NCBI RefSeq assembly: GCF_029936995.1
Contig: NZ_JAPYRE010000002.1
Span: forward strand, 310,001-374,000
Origin: Henriciella sp.
Lineage (GTDB): Bacteria > Pseudomonadota > Alphaproteobacteria > Caulobacterales > Hyphomonadaceae
Length of the DNA stretch: 64,000 bases
Reading direction: 5' to 3'
Shown piece by piece: positions 9,468 through 16,853 of the stretch (the stretch's first letter is position 1; each line of letters begins with the position of its first letter). A program made the translations under genes and the position numbers. The notes below the pieces were generated by a model. The model did no database searches and was not told the origin of the DNA. It saw only the letters and a program-made list of their open reading frames with translations.

Positions 9468-9656
9468 ATGGTCCGGAAATCCATTTCGCGCCTCAAAAAG
9501 TCAGACAGGGGTGCAACGGCTGTTGAGTATGGGCTCGTCATGGCGCTCATGGTGCTCGCCATTATTGGCGGCATCACGGCACTGGGAACGAACACATCCG
9601 GAAACTTCGATTCTGCCGCAGAGGGTTTCCCGACCGACGAGGCTTCCCCAGAGTAA
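9468..9656 (+). CDS. Flp/Fap-type IVb pilin (orphan)
   Basis: A 62-residue prepilin: short basic leader (MVRKSISRLKKSDRG), cleavage site Gly|ATAVEYGLV with Glu5 and Tyr6 of the mature form, then one hydrophobic helix and a short acidic tail. Two ATGs are possible (9462, 9468). AAGGA has proper spacing only to the second, so 9468 is chosen. Flp pilins assemble into Tad pili for adhesion, but no Tad machinery is in this window. It follows mutT with an 11-base gap and could be read from the same transcript. Confidence 0.88.
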   Translation: MVRKSISRLKKSDRGATAVEYGLVMALMVLAIIGGITALGTNTSGNFDSAAEGFPTDEASPE

Positions 9657-9718
9657 TATTGACGCGGTGTGACGGCCTGCCATTCTCGCCCTTGTTCAGC
9701 AGGCGGGAAAAAGACCTC

Positions 9719-10885
9719 ATGACCAAAGCGCAGCCCTTCAGGATAGAGATCAGCCAGGACAAGCTCGACTGGATCCGTTCACGCGTAGAAGCCTATAACT
9801 GGTTTCCCGCGCCGGAGGCTGGCGGACCCTGGCAGTTCGGTATGTCAGCTGCGGTCATGAAGGATATTCAGGCCTACTGGCTCAACCAGTATGACTGGCG
9901 CGAGGCTGAAGCCGAGCTCAATAAATGGCCGCATTACAAGGCAGAGATCGACGGGCTCGGGGTGCATTTCCTGCACATTGTCGGTGAGGCGGAGGGGAAG
10001 CGCCCACTCCTGCTTACGCATGGCTGGCCGGGGTCTTTTTACGAATTTTACGAGGCAATCGGCCCGCTCGCATATCCTTCTGAACATGGTGGGAAAGCCG
10101 AGGATGCCTTCGACCTCGTCATACCGTCCCTGCCGGGCTATGGGTTTTCCGGAAAGCCTGCTTCGCCGATGGGGCAGCGCAAGACGGCTGACCTGTTCGA
10201 CCGTTTGATGCGCGAGGTGCTGGGCTATGACAGCTATCTCGCCCAGGGCGGGGACTGGGGCGGGCTGGTCACCTCATATCTTGGGCTGAACCATTCAGCA
10301 GCCAGCGGCGATGGAGGTTGCGAGGCCATCCATCTCAACATGATTGGTCTGCGCCCGACGCCTGCGCGCCCGCAGACAGAGGCGGAGACGGAATGGATGC
10401 AGGCCTCTCAGGCAAAGATGCAGGCTGAGGGCGCTTATTTCATGCAGCAGGCCACAAAGCCGCAGACGCTTGCCATGGCGCTGATGGATTCACCGGTTGG
10501 AACAGCTGCGTGGATTCTCGAGAAGTTTCATGGCTGGTCGGACCTTGAGAACGGCGATCTCTGGAGCGTTTATTCCAGAGACCAGCTCCTGACCAATGTC
10601 ATGATCTATCTCGTCAATGACGCAATCGCGACGTCTGTCTGGTATTATACGGCGCTCTTCCTGGAGGGGGGTGTGGCCCTGCCGGAAGGCAAGCGCGTCG
10701 AGGTGCCAACCGGCTTTGCCAACTATCCGGACGAAGAGATTTATTCCCCTCCACCGCGTAGCTGGTGTGAGCGGGCTTATAACATCACCTGGTGGGCAGA
10801 CATAGAGAAGGGTGGGCACTTCGCCGCCATGGAAGTGCCGGAGCTGTTCGTGCAGGATGTGAGAGCCTGGGCGCGTAGCCTATAA
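9719..10885 (+). CDS. Epoxide hydrolase (microsomal-type, EHN domain plus alpha/beta hydrolase)
   Basis: A 388-residue epoxide hydrolase. An N-terminal EHN domain (PFRIEISQDKLDWIRSRVE) precedes an alpha/beta-hydrolase core. The oxyanion motif is HGWPGS (101-106), the nucleophile is Asp179 in GGDWGG, and the likely catalytic His is His367 near the end (KGGHFAAME). It opens epoxides to diols with water; the substrate is unknown. The ATG at 9719 is preceded by GGGAAAAAG; a longer frame back to 9659 lacks a ribosome site. It converges on the aa3 subunit gene. Confidence 0.88.
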   Translation: MTKAQPFRIEISQDKLDWIRSRVEAYNWFPAPEAGGPWQFGMSAAVMKDIQAYWLNQYDWREAEAELNKWPHYKAEIDGLGVHFLHIVGEAEGKRPLLLTHGWPGSFYEFYEAIGPLAYPSEHGGKAEDAFDLVIPSLPGYGFSGKPASPMGQRKTADLFDRLMREVLGYDSYLAQGGDWGGLVTSYLGLNHSAASGDGGCEAIHLNMIGLRPTPARPQTEAETEWMQASQAKMQAEGAYFMQQATKPQTLAMALMDSPVGTAAWILEKFHGWSDLENGDLWSVYSRDQLLTNVMIYLVNDAIATSVWYYTALFLEGGVALPEGKRVEVPTGFANYPDEEIYSPPPRSWCERAYNITWWADIEKGGHFAAMEVPELFVQDVRAWARSL

Positions 10886-10898
10886 GCGCTGAAATCGC

Positions 10899-11201
10899 CT
10901 ACAGCACCATCGTGAAAAGGGCGATCAGGATCTGGATGAAGATCGCCGCGCCTGCCAGCGCCACAACAGTTGCGATCCATGCGCCACCCATGCCCATGCC
11001 GACACCGATAGCAATGCCTGCGCCGGCGCACAGGACAAGCGACACGAGCCAGTTCATGCCGATGGACAGGGTAAACACCATGTAGCCGACCGAAAGCAGC
11101 AGGATGAGGCCGCCCCAGGTGCTGGCCTTCATGAAGCCGCTATACATGCTCGACTGAGCATTGATGTCCATTTCGCCGCGTGTGTATTCGCTCGAAGCCA
11201 T
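10899..11201 (-). CDS. aa3-type cytochrome c oxidase subunit IV
   Basis: A 100-residue protein that starts with the characteristic YTRGEMDINAQSSMYSGFMK segment of bacterial aa3 oxidase subunit IV, followed here by three hydrophobic stretches (the usual family members have one or two). Subunit IV is a small accessory subunit of the inner-membrane terminal oxidase. No other cox genes are nearby, which is usual for this subunit in alphaproteobacteria. GGAG eight bases before the ATG supports the start. Confidence 0.85.
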   Translation of the reverse strand: MASSEYTRGEMDINAQSSMYSGFMKASTWGGLILLLSVGYMVFTLSIGMNWLVSLVLCAGAGIAIGVGMGMGGAWIATVVALAGAAIFIQILIALFTMVL

Positions 11202-11296
11202 TTGGCGTTCTCCGTGCTCGATTGCTGCCGTTTTTTACGAACCCGGCGCGTCTCGTCAAGCGCCACGCGGTCGCAGCTGCTGTTTTAACCGCCGGA

Positions 11297-11734
11297 TCAG
11301 TTGAGTTTCGAGGTGTCTTTTTGTTTTGGAGGCACAAAGGCCGGTGGCAGAGGGGCAGCCGGAACGCCCTCTTCCTTGAGTGCTTCACGTTCCTCGGCCG
11401 TTGTCTCGCCCCAGACGGGACGATGCTCACGCTCGCCATAATACATCGAGCGGGCTTCTTCTGCGAAACCGTCGCCGACATAATCGTAATTCTCTGAGAT
11501 ATGCTGGCGGGCCCTGGCAGCGAGCTTGCCGAAGACACGTTCAGGGTCGGCGGCACCGGCTTTCTCCGAAGGGCGCACGGATGGTGCCATGATTTGTTTT
11601 CGAACCGTGTGCCCGCCACAGGACGGGCATGTGACCTGCCCGTCTTCAGCCTGTTTCTCGAACACATCAGAAGATGCAAACCAGGCCTCAAAGCCGGTTT
11701 CACAATCAAGACATTCCAGGGCGTAGCGGATCAT
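11297..11734 (-). CDS. DUF1178 family protein (zinc-ribbon type)
   Basis: A 145-residue protein of the DUF1178 family. The start MIRYALECLDCETGFEAWF and a CPSC pair (with ECLDC forming a likely four-Cys zinc ribbon) are typical. The C-terminal part contains YYGEREHRPVWGETT, conserved in the family. Function is unknown. It follows grxC after 16 bases; in many relatives a carbon-nitrogen hydrolase gene sits between grxC and this gene, and it is absent here. Confidence 0.88.
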   Translation of the reverse strand: MIRYALECLDCETGFEAWFASSDVFEKQAEDGQVTCPSCGGHTVRKQIMAPSVRPSEKAGAADPERVFGKLAARARQHISENYDYVGDGFAEEARSMYYGEREHRPVWGETTAEEREALKEEGVPAAPLPPAFVPPKQKDTSKLN

Positions 11735-11750
11735 TGGCTCAGTGTCGGGC

Positions 11751-12011
11751 TCAGGCAGCCTCGATCATTGGATCGAGCTTGCCGGATTTTTCCAGCGCCA
11801 TCATCTCGTCGCAGCCGCCGACATGTATATCGCCGACAAAAATTTGCGGGAAAGTACGCGCACCATTCGCACGGGAGACCATTTCCTGCTTCTTGTCAGG
11901 GTCCATGCCAGCATCGATTTCGGTAAAGTCGACGCCTTTCTGCTGCAACAGGGAAACGGCCCGTGTGCAGAAGGGGCAGAAAGCGCGTGTGTAGATGGTC
12001 ACTTTTTGCAT
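11751..12011 (-). CDS. grxC: Glutaredoxin 3
   Basis: An 86-residue dithiol glutaredoxin with active site CPFC (Cys12, Cys15), the cis-Pro in TFPQIFV, and the glutathione-binding GGCDEM segment. It reduces disulfides and glutathione mixed disulfides in the cytosol. GGAG lies seven to eight bases before the ATG. It sits between comF and the DUF1178 gene on the same strand, a standard alphaproteobacterial neighbourhood. Confidence 0.95.
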   Translation of the reverse strand: MQKVTIYTRAFCPFCTRAVSLLQQKGVDFTEIDAGMDPDKKQEMVSRANGARTFPQIFVGDIHVGGCDEMMALEKSGKLDPMIEAA

Positions 12012-12043
12012 TGTGGCTCCATGATCTCGGCTTGTTGCAGCCT

Positions 12044-12814
12044 TTATATGGTGATGTCAGCGGGCCTGACAACGCGCGCCAGCACAAGGATGCTGACCGA
12101 TGCAGCCTTGCCCCGTTGCAAGGCAAGCGTGCACGCCGAAAGGGTTGCTCCGGTTGTGTAGACATCGTCGACCAGCACGATATGGGCCCCTTCGATCACA
12201 TCGCGTTTCGATGGGCGGAGAGTAAAGGCGCCACGGACATTCCTCCGTCGTTCGCGCGCGGTGAGCCCGCCCTGGCTTGGCGTGGGCTTGTGGCGCACCA
12301 GTGCATCCATGATGGCGGGGCGCCCGGTTCGCCGTGACAGGGCGGCGGCGAGCCATCCGGACTGGTTGAAGCCCCGGCTGGCCAGTCGCCGGTAATGCAG
12401 GGGGACGGGCAGGATCAGGTCGGCGGAAGCGAGGACGTCGCGACCGGCCATGTCCATCCATGTGGCAAAGACAGGCAGGCCGTCGCGGCGGCCCGCACGT
12501 TTCAGGTCGAGAATGGCCTTTCGCGAGGCATCGTCATATTGAAGGGCGGCGCGGGCAGCCTGCCAGCGCGGTGGCTTCGCAGCACACGCCCCACACAGGG
12601 TTGCATCGCCAAGATCGGCTTCCATAGGCATGGCGCAGCCGCGGCAGCCACTGCCGCCGAGAAAGGAAAGCCGTGAAAAGTCTTCTGGCGGGATCAGTCC
12701 CTGACCCCCATGACTGAGACCTGTCAGGAGGGACCGCGGGGGCCAGATAAAGTCACCCATTGAGCGCAGCGAAGCCTTTGCAGCACGCCGCAAGCGATGC
12801 ATATCAAGGCCCAT
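12044..12814 (-). CDS. comF: ComF family protein (phosphoribosyltransferase-like)
   Basis: About 256 residues. Four cysteines near residues 57, 60, 74 and 77 form the zinc-finger-like N-terminal part. The C-terminal half is a phosphoribosyltransferase fold with PRPP motif VLVDDVYTTGAT (213-224) and the ComF signature LPVPLHYRRLASRGFNQSG. In naturally competent bacteria ComF is needed for DNA uptake; in alphaproteobacteria the role is unproven. The start is uncertain: the ATG at 12814 shares CATG with the divergent methyltransferase start, and a second ATG lies at 12802. Confidence 0.86.
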   Translation of the reverse strand: MGLDMHRLRRAAKASLRSMGDFIWPPRSLLTGLSHGGQGLIPPEDFSRLSFLGGSGCRGCAMPMEADLGDATLCGACAAKPPRWQAARAALQYDDASRKAILDLKRAGRRDGLPVFATWMDMAGRDVLASADLILPVPLHYRRLASRGFNQSGWLAAALSRRTGRPAIMDALVRHKPTPSQGGLTARERRRNVRGAFTLRPSKRDVIEGAHIVLVDDVYTTGATLSACTLALQRGKAASVSILVLARVVRPADITI

Positions 12815-13736
12815 GCCGTCTTCTGCCCCACCCAAACTCTTTGATCGAAACCAGGTGCGCCTGCACCGGGACCGGGCTGCACCCGATTATGACGACTATG
12901 CCTTCCTGAAGGCGCGGGAGTCGAGTCAGCTCATTGAGCGCCTGCAAGATTCCACGCATCGTTTCGAACGCGCACTGGATCTTGGTGCACATGACGGGCG
13001 GGCGGCCCGGTCACTTCTGGAGAGCGGGCGTGTAGATGCTGTCGAAGCGGCAGATATATCGCCGCGCTTCGTCGAGCAGATGCAGGCCGAAGGTCTTGAA
13101 GCCAGGCTTCTGGATGATGAAACACCTGCCCTGGAGCCAGAGCGCTACGACCTTGTAACTTCTGTGCTTAATCTTCACTGGGTCAACGACCTGCCCGGCA
13201 CACTCGTGAGAATCCGCGAACAGCTGAAGCCGGACGGGCTGTTTCTCGGCTGCCTGTTCGGCGGCGGTACGCTGTCTGAACTGCGCACCTGTCTGATCGA
13301 GGCAGAGGCGGAGATAACCGGTGGGGCGGCTGCGCGCCTGTCACCGCTGCCGGGGCTGCAGGACATGGCCGCGCTCATGCAGCGCGCAGGCTTCGCCCTG
13401 CCAGTGGCTGACATTGATACGGTTACTGTGCGCTATGGCGATCCATTCAGATTGCTCAGAGATATCAAGGGGATGGGAGAGCAGGCAGCTTTCATGACGC
13501 AGGCGGAAGCGCCGCGCCGTCCGCTGTCGCCGCATGTGCTGGCACGAATGGCGGAGCTCTATGCCGAAAAATTTAGCGACGCCGACGGGCGTTTGCGGGC
13601 GACTTTCAACATTGTGTGGCTGTCAGGCTGGGCGCCGCATGCGAACCAGCCCAAACCCCTGCGTCCGGGAAGCGCACGCCACAGCCTGGCGGACGCCGTG
13701 CGGAAAGCAGGGCGGACGAATGGCGGAGAATCCTGA
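12813..13736 (+). CDS. BioC/NDUFAF5-like SAM-dependent methyltransferase
   Basis: A 307-residue class I methyltransferase. It begins with LFDRNQVRLHRDRAA, the hallmark of the NDUFAF5-like branch, and has the SAM-binding loop ALDLGAHDG (54-62). The mitochondrial homologue hydroxylates an arginine of complex I subunit NDUFS7 and is needed for complex I assembly; the bacterial role is inferred from that. It is divergent from comF; the two start codons overlap on one CATG. AAGG lies three bases before the ATG. Confidence 0.82.
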   Translation: MPSSAPPKLFDRNQVRLHRDRAAPDYDDYAFLKARESSQLIERLQDSTHRFERALDLGAHDGRAARSLLESGRVDAVEAADISPRFVEQMQAEGLEARLLDDETPALEPERYDLVTSVLNLHWVNDLPGTLVRIREQLKPDGLFLGCLFGGGTLSELRTCLIEAEAEITGGAAARLSPLPGLQDMAALMQRAGFALPVADIDTVTVRYGDPFRLLRDIKGMGEQAAFMTQAEAPRRPLSPHVLARMAELYAEKFSDADGRLRATFNIVWLSGWAPHANQPKPLRPGSARHSLADAVRKAGRTNGGES

Positions 13737-13809
13737 AAATCGATGGTCTGGCAGCGGTCTGGTGACGGTGTGAGAGCGGTGCACCAGAAAGCCACTTGCA
13801 AGCGGCATG

Positions 13810-13840
13810 AAAAAGCCCGCGCGCCGAAGCGTGCGGGCTT
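13810..13840 (-). terminator. Rho-independent terminator after trcR
   Basis: A twelve-pair stem AAGCCCGCGCGC / GCGTGCGGGCTT (one wobble) with a CGAA loop. On the minus strand it is followed by TTTTT. It lies 28 bases after the trcR stop and faces the convergent methyltransferase gene. Confidence 0.88.
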
Positions 13841-13867
13841 GATCTGGATATGTATCCTGAATTCAGG

Positions 13868-14530
13868 CTAGTTCTTGAATGCGCTGAAGATGTCGTCGGC
13901 GTTCGGGGTGTCACTGTCGACCGCTTCGGACTGGGCGTCTGTCTCTTCGGCAGGCCTGAGGCCCGGCCCGGACAGCTCTGACTCTTTCTGCGTATCCATC
14001 TTCTTGCGCTTGCTTGCCGCCTTAGAGATCACTTCATCGAGTTCGATCTGCGTGCACAGGCCCAGCGTCACCGGATCGACCGGCTTGATGTTCTGCGAAT
14101 TCCAGTGCGTCTTGTCGCGCACATTGGTGATCGTCGCTTTCGTCGTGCCGATGATCTTGGAGATCTGTGCATCGGTAACTTCCGGGTGGTTGCGAATGAA
14201 CCAGGCGATGGCATCGGGCTTGTCCTGGCGGCGGGCGACCGGCGTGTAGCGGGCGCCCTTGCGCTTTGGCTGCGGGATGTGGGCGATTTTCGACTCGGCC
14301 TTTTTCAGGCGATAGTCGGAATCTTCCTCACCCTTGCGGATTTCCTCGCGCGTCAGCTCGCCGCCTGAGATCGGGTCGACGCCGCGCATGTTCTCGGCGA
14401 CGTCGCCATCGGCAATGCCCTTCACCTCAAGCGAGTGCAGGCCGCAGAAGTCGGCGACCTGGGAGAAGGTCAGCGTGGTATTGTCAATCAGCCAGACGGC
14501 CGTCGCCTTGGGCATAAGAATATCGGCCAT
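13868..14530 (-). CDS. trcR: Cell-cycle transcriptional regulator TrcR (DUF1013)
   Basis: A 220-residue DUF1013 protein, beginning MADILMPKATAVWLID as in other alphaproteobacteria. A helix-turn-helix-like core (TDAQISKIIGTTKATITNVR) is followed by THWNSQNIKPVDPVTLGLC. In Rhodobacter/Caulobacter-type bacteria this family is a conserved regulator linked to the cell cycle. GGAG seven bases before the ATG at 14530 decides the start over the longer frame to 14557. It ends at a strong terminator and lies downstream of qor on the same strand, with a GC-rich hairpin and a TATAAT box between them. Confidence 0.9.
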   Translation of the reverse strand: MADILMPKATAVWLIDNTTLTFSQVADFCGLHSLEVKGIADGDVAENMRGVDPISGGELTREEIRKGEEDSDYRLKKAESKIAHIPQPKRKGARYTPVARRQDKPDAIAWFIRNHPEVTDAQISKIIGTTKATITNVRDKTHWNSQNIKPVDPVTLGLCTQIELDEVISKAASKRKKMDTQKESELSGPGLRPAEETDAQSEAVDSDTPNADDIFSAFKN

Positions 14531-14565
14531 GATGGGCTCCGTTTGCTCTGGTCCCAAAACGCAAG

Positions 14566-14590
14566 CCGCCCGGCCTTTCGGGCCGGGCGG
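14566..14590 (-). other. GC-rich perfect hairpin upstream of trcR
   Basis: CCGCCCGGCC / GGCCGGGCGG form a perfect ten-base-pair stem with a five-base loop. There is no adjacent U-run on either strand, so it is either a weak terminator of qor read-through or a structured 5' leader of trcR. Its GCCTTTCGGGCCGG core recurs at 14636-14649 as a 14-base direct repeat. Confidence 0.6.
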
Positions 14591-14628
14591 TCAGGGTTCC
14601 GGAACGGGAAAAAATCCTAACACTGGGG

Positions 14629-14634
14629 ATTATA
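14629..14634 (-). promoter_or_regulatory. Possible -10 box (TATAAT) for trcR
   Basis: The minus strand reads TATAAT at 14634-14629, about 100 bases before the trcR ATG. No convincing -35 box is at the expected distance, so the call rests on one hexamer. The hairpin at 14566-14590 would be in the leader of this transcript. Confidence 0.3.
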
Positions 14635-14677
14635 AGCCTTTCGGGCCGGATTGGGAAGGTGGGCTTTGTAGTGGCCC

Positions 14678-15664
14678 TTATCCGCCCTTGGCGACATTCA
14701 GCAATATCTTGCCGATATGTCCGCCCTTCTGCATGAGGGCCTGGGCGGCTTCGGCCTCGTCGAAGTCATAGGTATCCTCGATGACCGGCCGGATTTCGCC
14801 ACTGGCGACCAGCGGCCAGAACTGTTCCTCGACAGCGGCGCGTATTTCTGACTTCTCCTCGACGGGCCGGGCACGAAGCGTCGTTCCGGTGAGGATCAGG
14901 CGTTTCAGCATCAGGTGGATCAGGTTGAGCTCGACTTTCGGGCCATTGAGATAGGCGATGTTGCAGATACGCCCGTTCACGCGGGCCGCGGAAATGTTCT
15001 TCTGGACATAATCACCGCCGACCATGTCGAGAATGACATCCGCCCCGCCAGCAGATTTTACGATCTCCTCGAAATCCTCTTCCTTGTAATTGATGGCGCG
15101 CGTGGCGCCGAAGAGTTCGGCAGCCTTGCACTTTTCCGAGGAGCCGGCAGTGGTCCAGATCTCGTCGGCGCCTGCGGCCTTCACCATCTGTATCGCCATT
15201 GAGCCGATGCCGGACGTCCCGCCATGGATAAGCACGCTTTCGAACTTCCTGAAGGTGCACCGCATGAAGATATTGGCATAGACCGTCATCATGGCTTCTG
15301 GCAGGGCCGCGGCCTGCAGCAGCGTCAGGTTCTCCGGCACGGGCAGCAAGGAGCCCTCGTCGACAGCGCAGAATTCGGCATAGCCGCCGCCTGCAAGCAG
15401 GGCGCAGACACGGTCGCCTTCACTCCACCTTGTGACCTTTTCGCCAACTTCAGTGATTGTGCCGGAACATTCCAGTCCCATGATCTCGGAGGCGCCGGGC
15501 GGGGGCGGATAGTTGCCGGTCCGCTGTACCAGATCCGCACGGTTGATGCCTGCGGCGGCGACCTTGACCATGACATCGTGCGGACCGAGGGCCGGGCGTG
15601 GCACGTCCTGCAGTTTCAGGGCTTCACCGTCTTCAGCGATGACGGCTTTCATCAGGTCGGTCAT
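14678..15664 (-). CDS. NAD(P)H-quinone oxidoreductase, PIG3-type (zinc-free MDR family)
   Basis: A 328-residue medium-chain reductase of the TP53I3/PIG3 type. It has GINRADLVQRTG (39-50), GLECSGTI, and the NADPH-binding segment HGGTSGIGSMAIQ (147-159). Structural zinc cysteines are absent, as in quinone reductases. The likely reaction is NADPH-dependent reduction of quinones or enones in the cytosol. GGAGGAATC directly before the ATG confirms the start. Its position next to trcR, DUF1192 and DUF1465 is a conserved alphaproteobacterial arrangement. Confidence 0.9.
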   Translation of the reverse strand: MTDLMKAVIAEDGEALKLQDVPRPALGPHDVMVKVAAAGINRADLVQRTGNYPPPPGASEIMGLECSGTITEVGEKVTRWSEGDRVCALLAGGGYAEFCAVDEGSLLPVPENLTLLQAAALPEAMMTVYANIFMRCTFRKFESVLIHGGTSGIGSMAIQMVKAAGADEIWTTAGSSEKCKAAELFGATRAINYKEEDFEEIVKSAGGADVILDMVGGDYVQKNISAARVNGRICNIAYLNGPKVELNLIHLMLKRLILTGTTLRARPVEEKSEIRAAVEEQFWPLVASGEIRPVIEDTYDFDEAEAAQALMQKGGHIGKILLNVAKGG

Positions 15665-15690
15665 GATTCCTCCGCGGCTTTGCCTGGCAT

Positions 15691-15727
15691 CTGCCAGCCA
15701 TCCCCCCGCGTATGGAGGGATGGGCAG
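15691..15727. other. Imperfect inverted repeat between qor and the Cys-rich protein gene
   Basis: CTGCC-AGC-CATCCC / GGGATGG-GCAG can pair with a three-base bulge around GCGTAT. It lies in the 136-base gap upstream of qor, 74 bases after the Cys-rich gene on the same strand. No U-run follows, so it could be a leader hairpin or a factor-dependent end. Confidence 0.3.
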
Positions 15728-15800
15728 GCAGCGTCAGCCCTAGAACAGCTCAGCGGTTCTTTCCAGAGTGCAGCCGGGAAATGTCAGGCGGGGCAGGGGA

Positions 15801-16418
15801 TTATTGCCTGCAGGCAAGGCGGACGCTTACTTCCTTGCTGCGCAGGTCTGAAGAGGAAACCACCGGACGGCCAACCCAGGTATCCGCGATCTTTCCGGCC
15901 ACGCACTCGCAATAGCCGGGCCCGTCATTCGGGACACGCATGCAGCTATCAAAAGTCGCCTGGTATGCGCCATCATGACGGCGGCATTGAGGAACCGTGT
16001 CATAGTATTTCATGACCACGCCATTGCCGAACGACATCGGGTCAGGGTTCCTGAGCTGTTCGAGTTTCTGCTGCTGGTCCGCGATCTTGCTCTCGAATGC
16101 CGCAGCCTGTTCGGGCCGTTTGGTGGCCATGTCCCTGAGACGGTCAATTGCCTTCTCGGTGCTCTTTATGGCGCGCGCATTTTTCTCGGCGGCCTGCCCG
16201 GCCATTGCCAGGCGGACATCGCCAGCACTCGCGCCGATGCAGGAGCAGTCGAAAAGTCTCTCGCGTCTCCCGCCATCACGACAATACGTCTCGACAGGGT
16301 CAGTGTTTGCCATTGCAGTGATGTCCGTCTGGGCGGTCACAAACGGTGCAGGCCACACCATAAGGCACATGCAGGCTGTCCAGGCGCAGAGTCTGTTAAG
16401 AAAGGTGCTGATTGTCAT
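15801..16418 (-). CDS. Secreted cysteine-rich protein of unknown function
   Basis: A 205-residue protein I do not recognise. A signal peptide ends near residue 29 (PAPFVTAQ). The mature part holds eight cysteines (single Cys after ETY, the pair DCSC, then QC, SC, CEC, and one four residues from the end), so four periplasmic disulfides are possible. The middle (about 75-120) is charged and helical, probably a short coiled coil. AGGGG eight bases before the ATG sets the start. It interrupts the usual qor-DUF1192 neighbourhood and has its own promoter overlapped by a CtrA box. Confidence 0.75.
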   Translation of the reverse strand: MTISTFLNRLCAWTACMCLMVWPAPFVTAQTDITAMANTDPVETYCRDGGRRERLFDCSCIGASAGDVRLAMAGQAAEKNARAIKSTEKAIDRLRDMATKRPEQAAAFESKIADQQQKLEQLRNPDPMSFGNGVVMKYYDTVPQCRRHDGAYQATFDSCMRVPNDGPGYCECVAGKIADTWVGRPVVSSSDLRSKEVSVRLACRQ

Positions 16419-16440
16419 GATCTGTCCCCTAAGTCCCCGG

Positions 16441-16455
16441 TTAAAAGACAATTAA
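16441..16455 (-). promoter_or_regulatory. CtrA-binding box TTAA-N7-TTAA
   Basis: TTAA (16441-16444), seven bases, TTAA (16452-16455): an exact match to the CtrA full site of Caulobacterales. It overlaps the region just downstream of the -10 box of the minus-strand promoter at 16455-16483, so CtrA binding would be expected to repress the Cys-rich protein gene. Binding itself is inference. Confidence 0.6.
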
Positions 16456-16483
16456 TCATACCAAGAGCTTTACGCAGGGGCAA
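16455..16483 (-). promoter_or_regulatory. Candidate sigma-70 promoter of the Cys-rich secreted protein
   Basis: Minus strand TTGCCC (16483-16478), 17-base spacer, TATGAT (16460-16455). The -10 box is five of six. The expected transcript start falls inside the CtrA box, leaving a leader of about 30 bases that includes the AGGGG ribosome site. Confidence 0.5.
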
Positions 16484-16590
16484 GAAGAGCGGCCCCGATA
16501 CGGACCCGGTTCAAAACGGCACTTGATTTGTCCACGCGCCTGTCCTTGCCTGTCTGACCTGAGGCCAACTGGGATGGAGCCGCGCAATCA

Positions 16591-16761
16591 ATGTTCGAAG
16601 ATGATCCACCGAAACCCGCCGCGATCGATATGGAGCGGCTTTCCGTTGACGAGCTGAAAGCCCGTATCGAGTCGCTGAAATCTGAAATCGCCGCGTGCGA
16701 GGCCGAGATCGAGCGCAAACAGGCGCATAAATCGGCCGCTGACGACTTCTTCAAGTCCTGA
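16591..16761 (+). CDS. DUF1192 family small protein
   Basis: A 56-residue acidic helical protein: an N-terminal PPKPAAIDMERLSVDELKAR and a coiled-coil stretch rich in Glu/Lys (ESLKSEIAACEAEIERKQAH), as in the DUF1192 family found next to DUF1465 in alphaproteobacteria. Function is unknown. GGAG is eleven bases before the ATG, which is long. It is 92 bases upstream of the DUF1465/RcdA-like gene on the same strand. Confidence 0.82.
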   Translation: MFEDDPPKPAAIDMERLSVDELKARIESLKSEIAACEAEIERKQAHKSAADDFFKS

Positions 16762-16772
16762 GGGTGGTTTCC

Positions 16773-16814
16773 TTAATATCCTTTAAACACCGAACGGCCT
16801 AAAACCTGCATAAT
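16773..16814 (+). promoter_or_regulatory. Candidate CtrA-type promoter of the DUF1465/RcdA-like gene
   Basis: TTAA-N6-TTAA (16773-16786; TTAA-N7-TAAA if read with the standard spacing) is followed 22 bases later by CATAAT (16809-16814), about 40 bases before the ATG. A CtrA site overlapping the -35 region is the usual layout of CtrA-activated promoters. A perfect inverted repeat AATCTG-TAG-CAGATT (16812-16826) covers the -10 box and start site. Confidence 0.4.
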
Positions 16815-16853
16815 CTGTAGCAGATTGATACAACTGGACACGTTTGGACAGAT

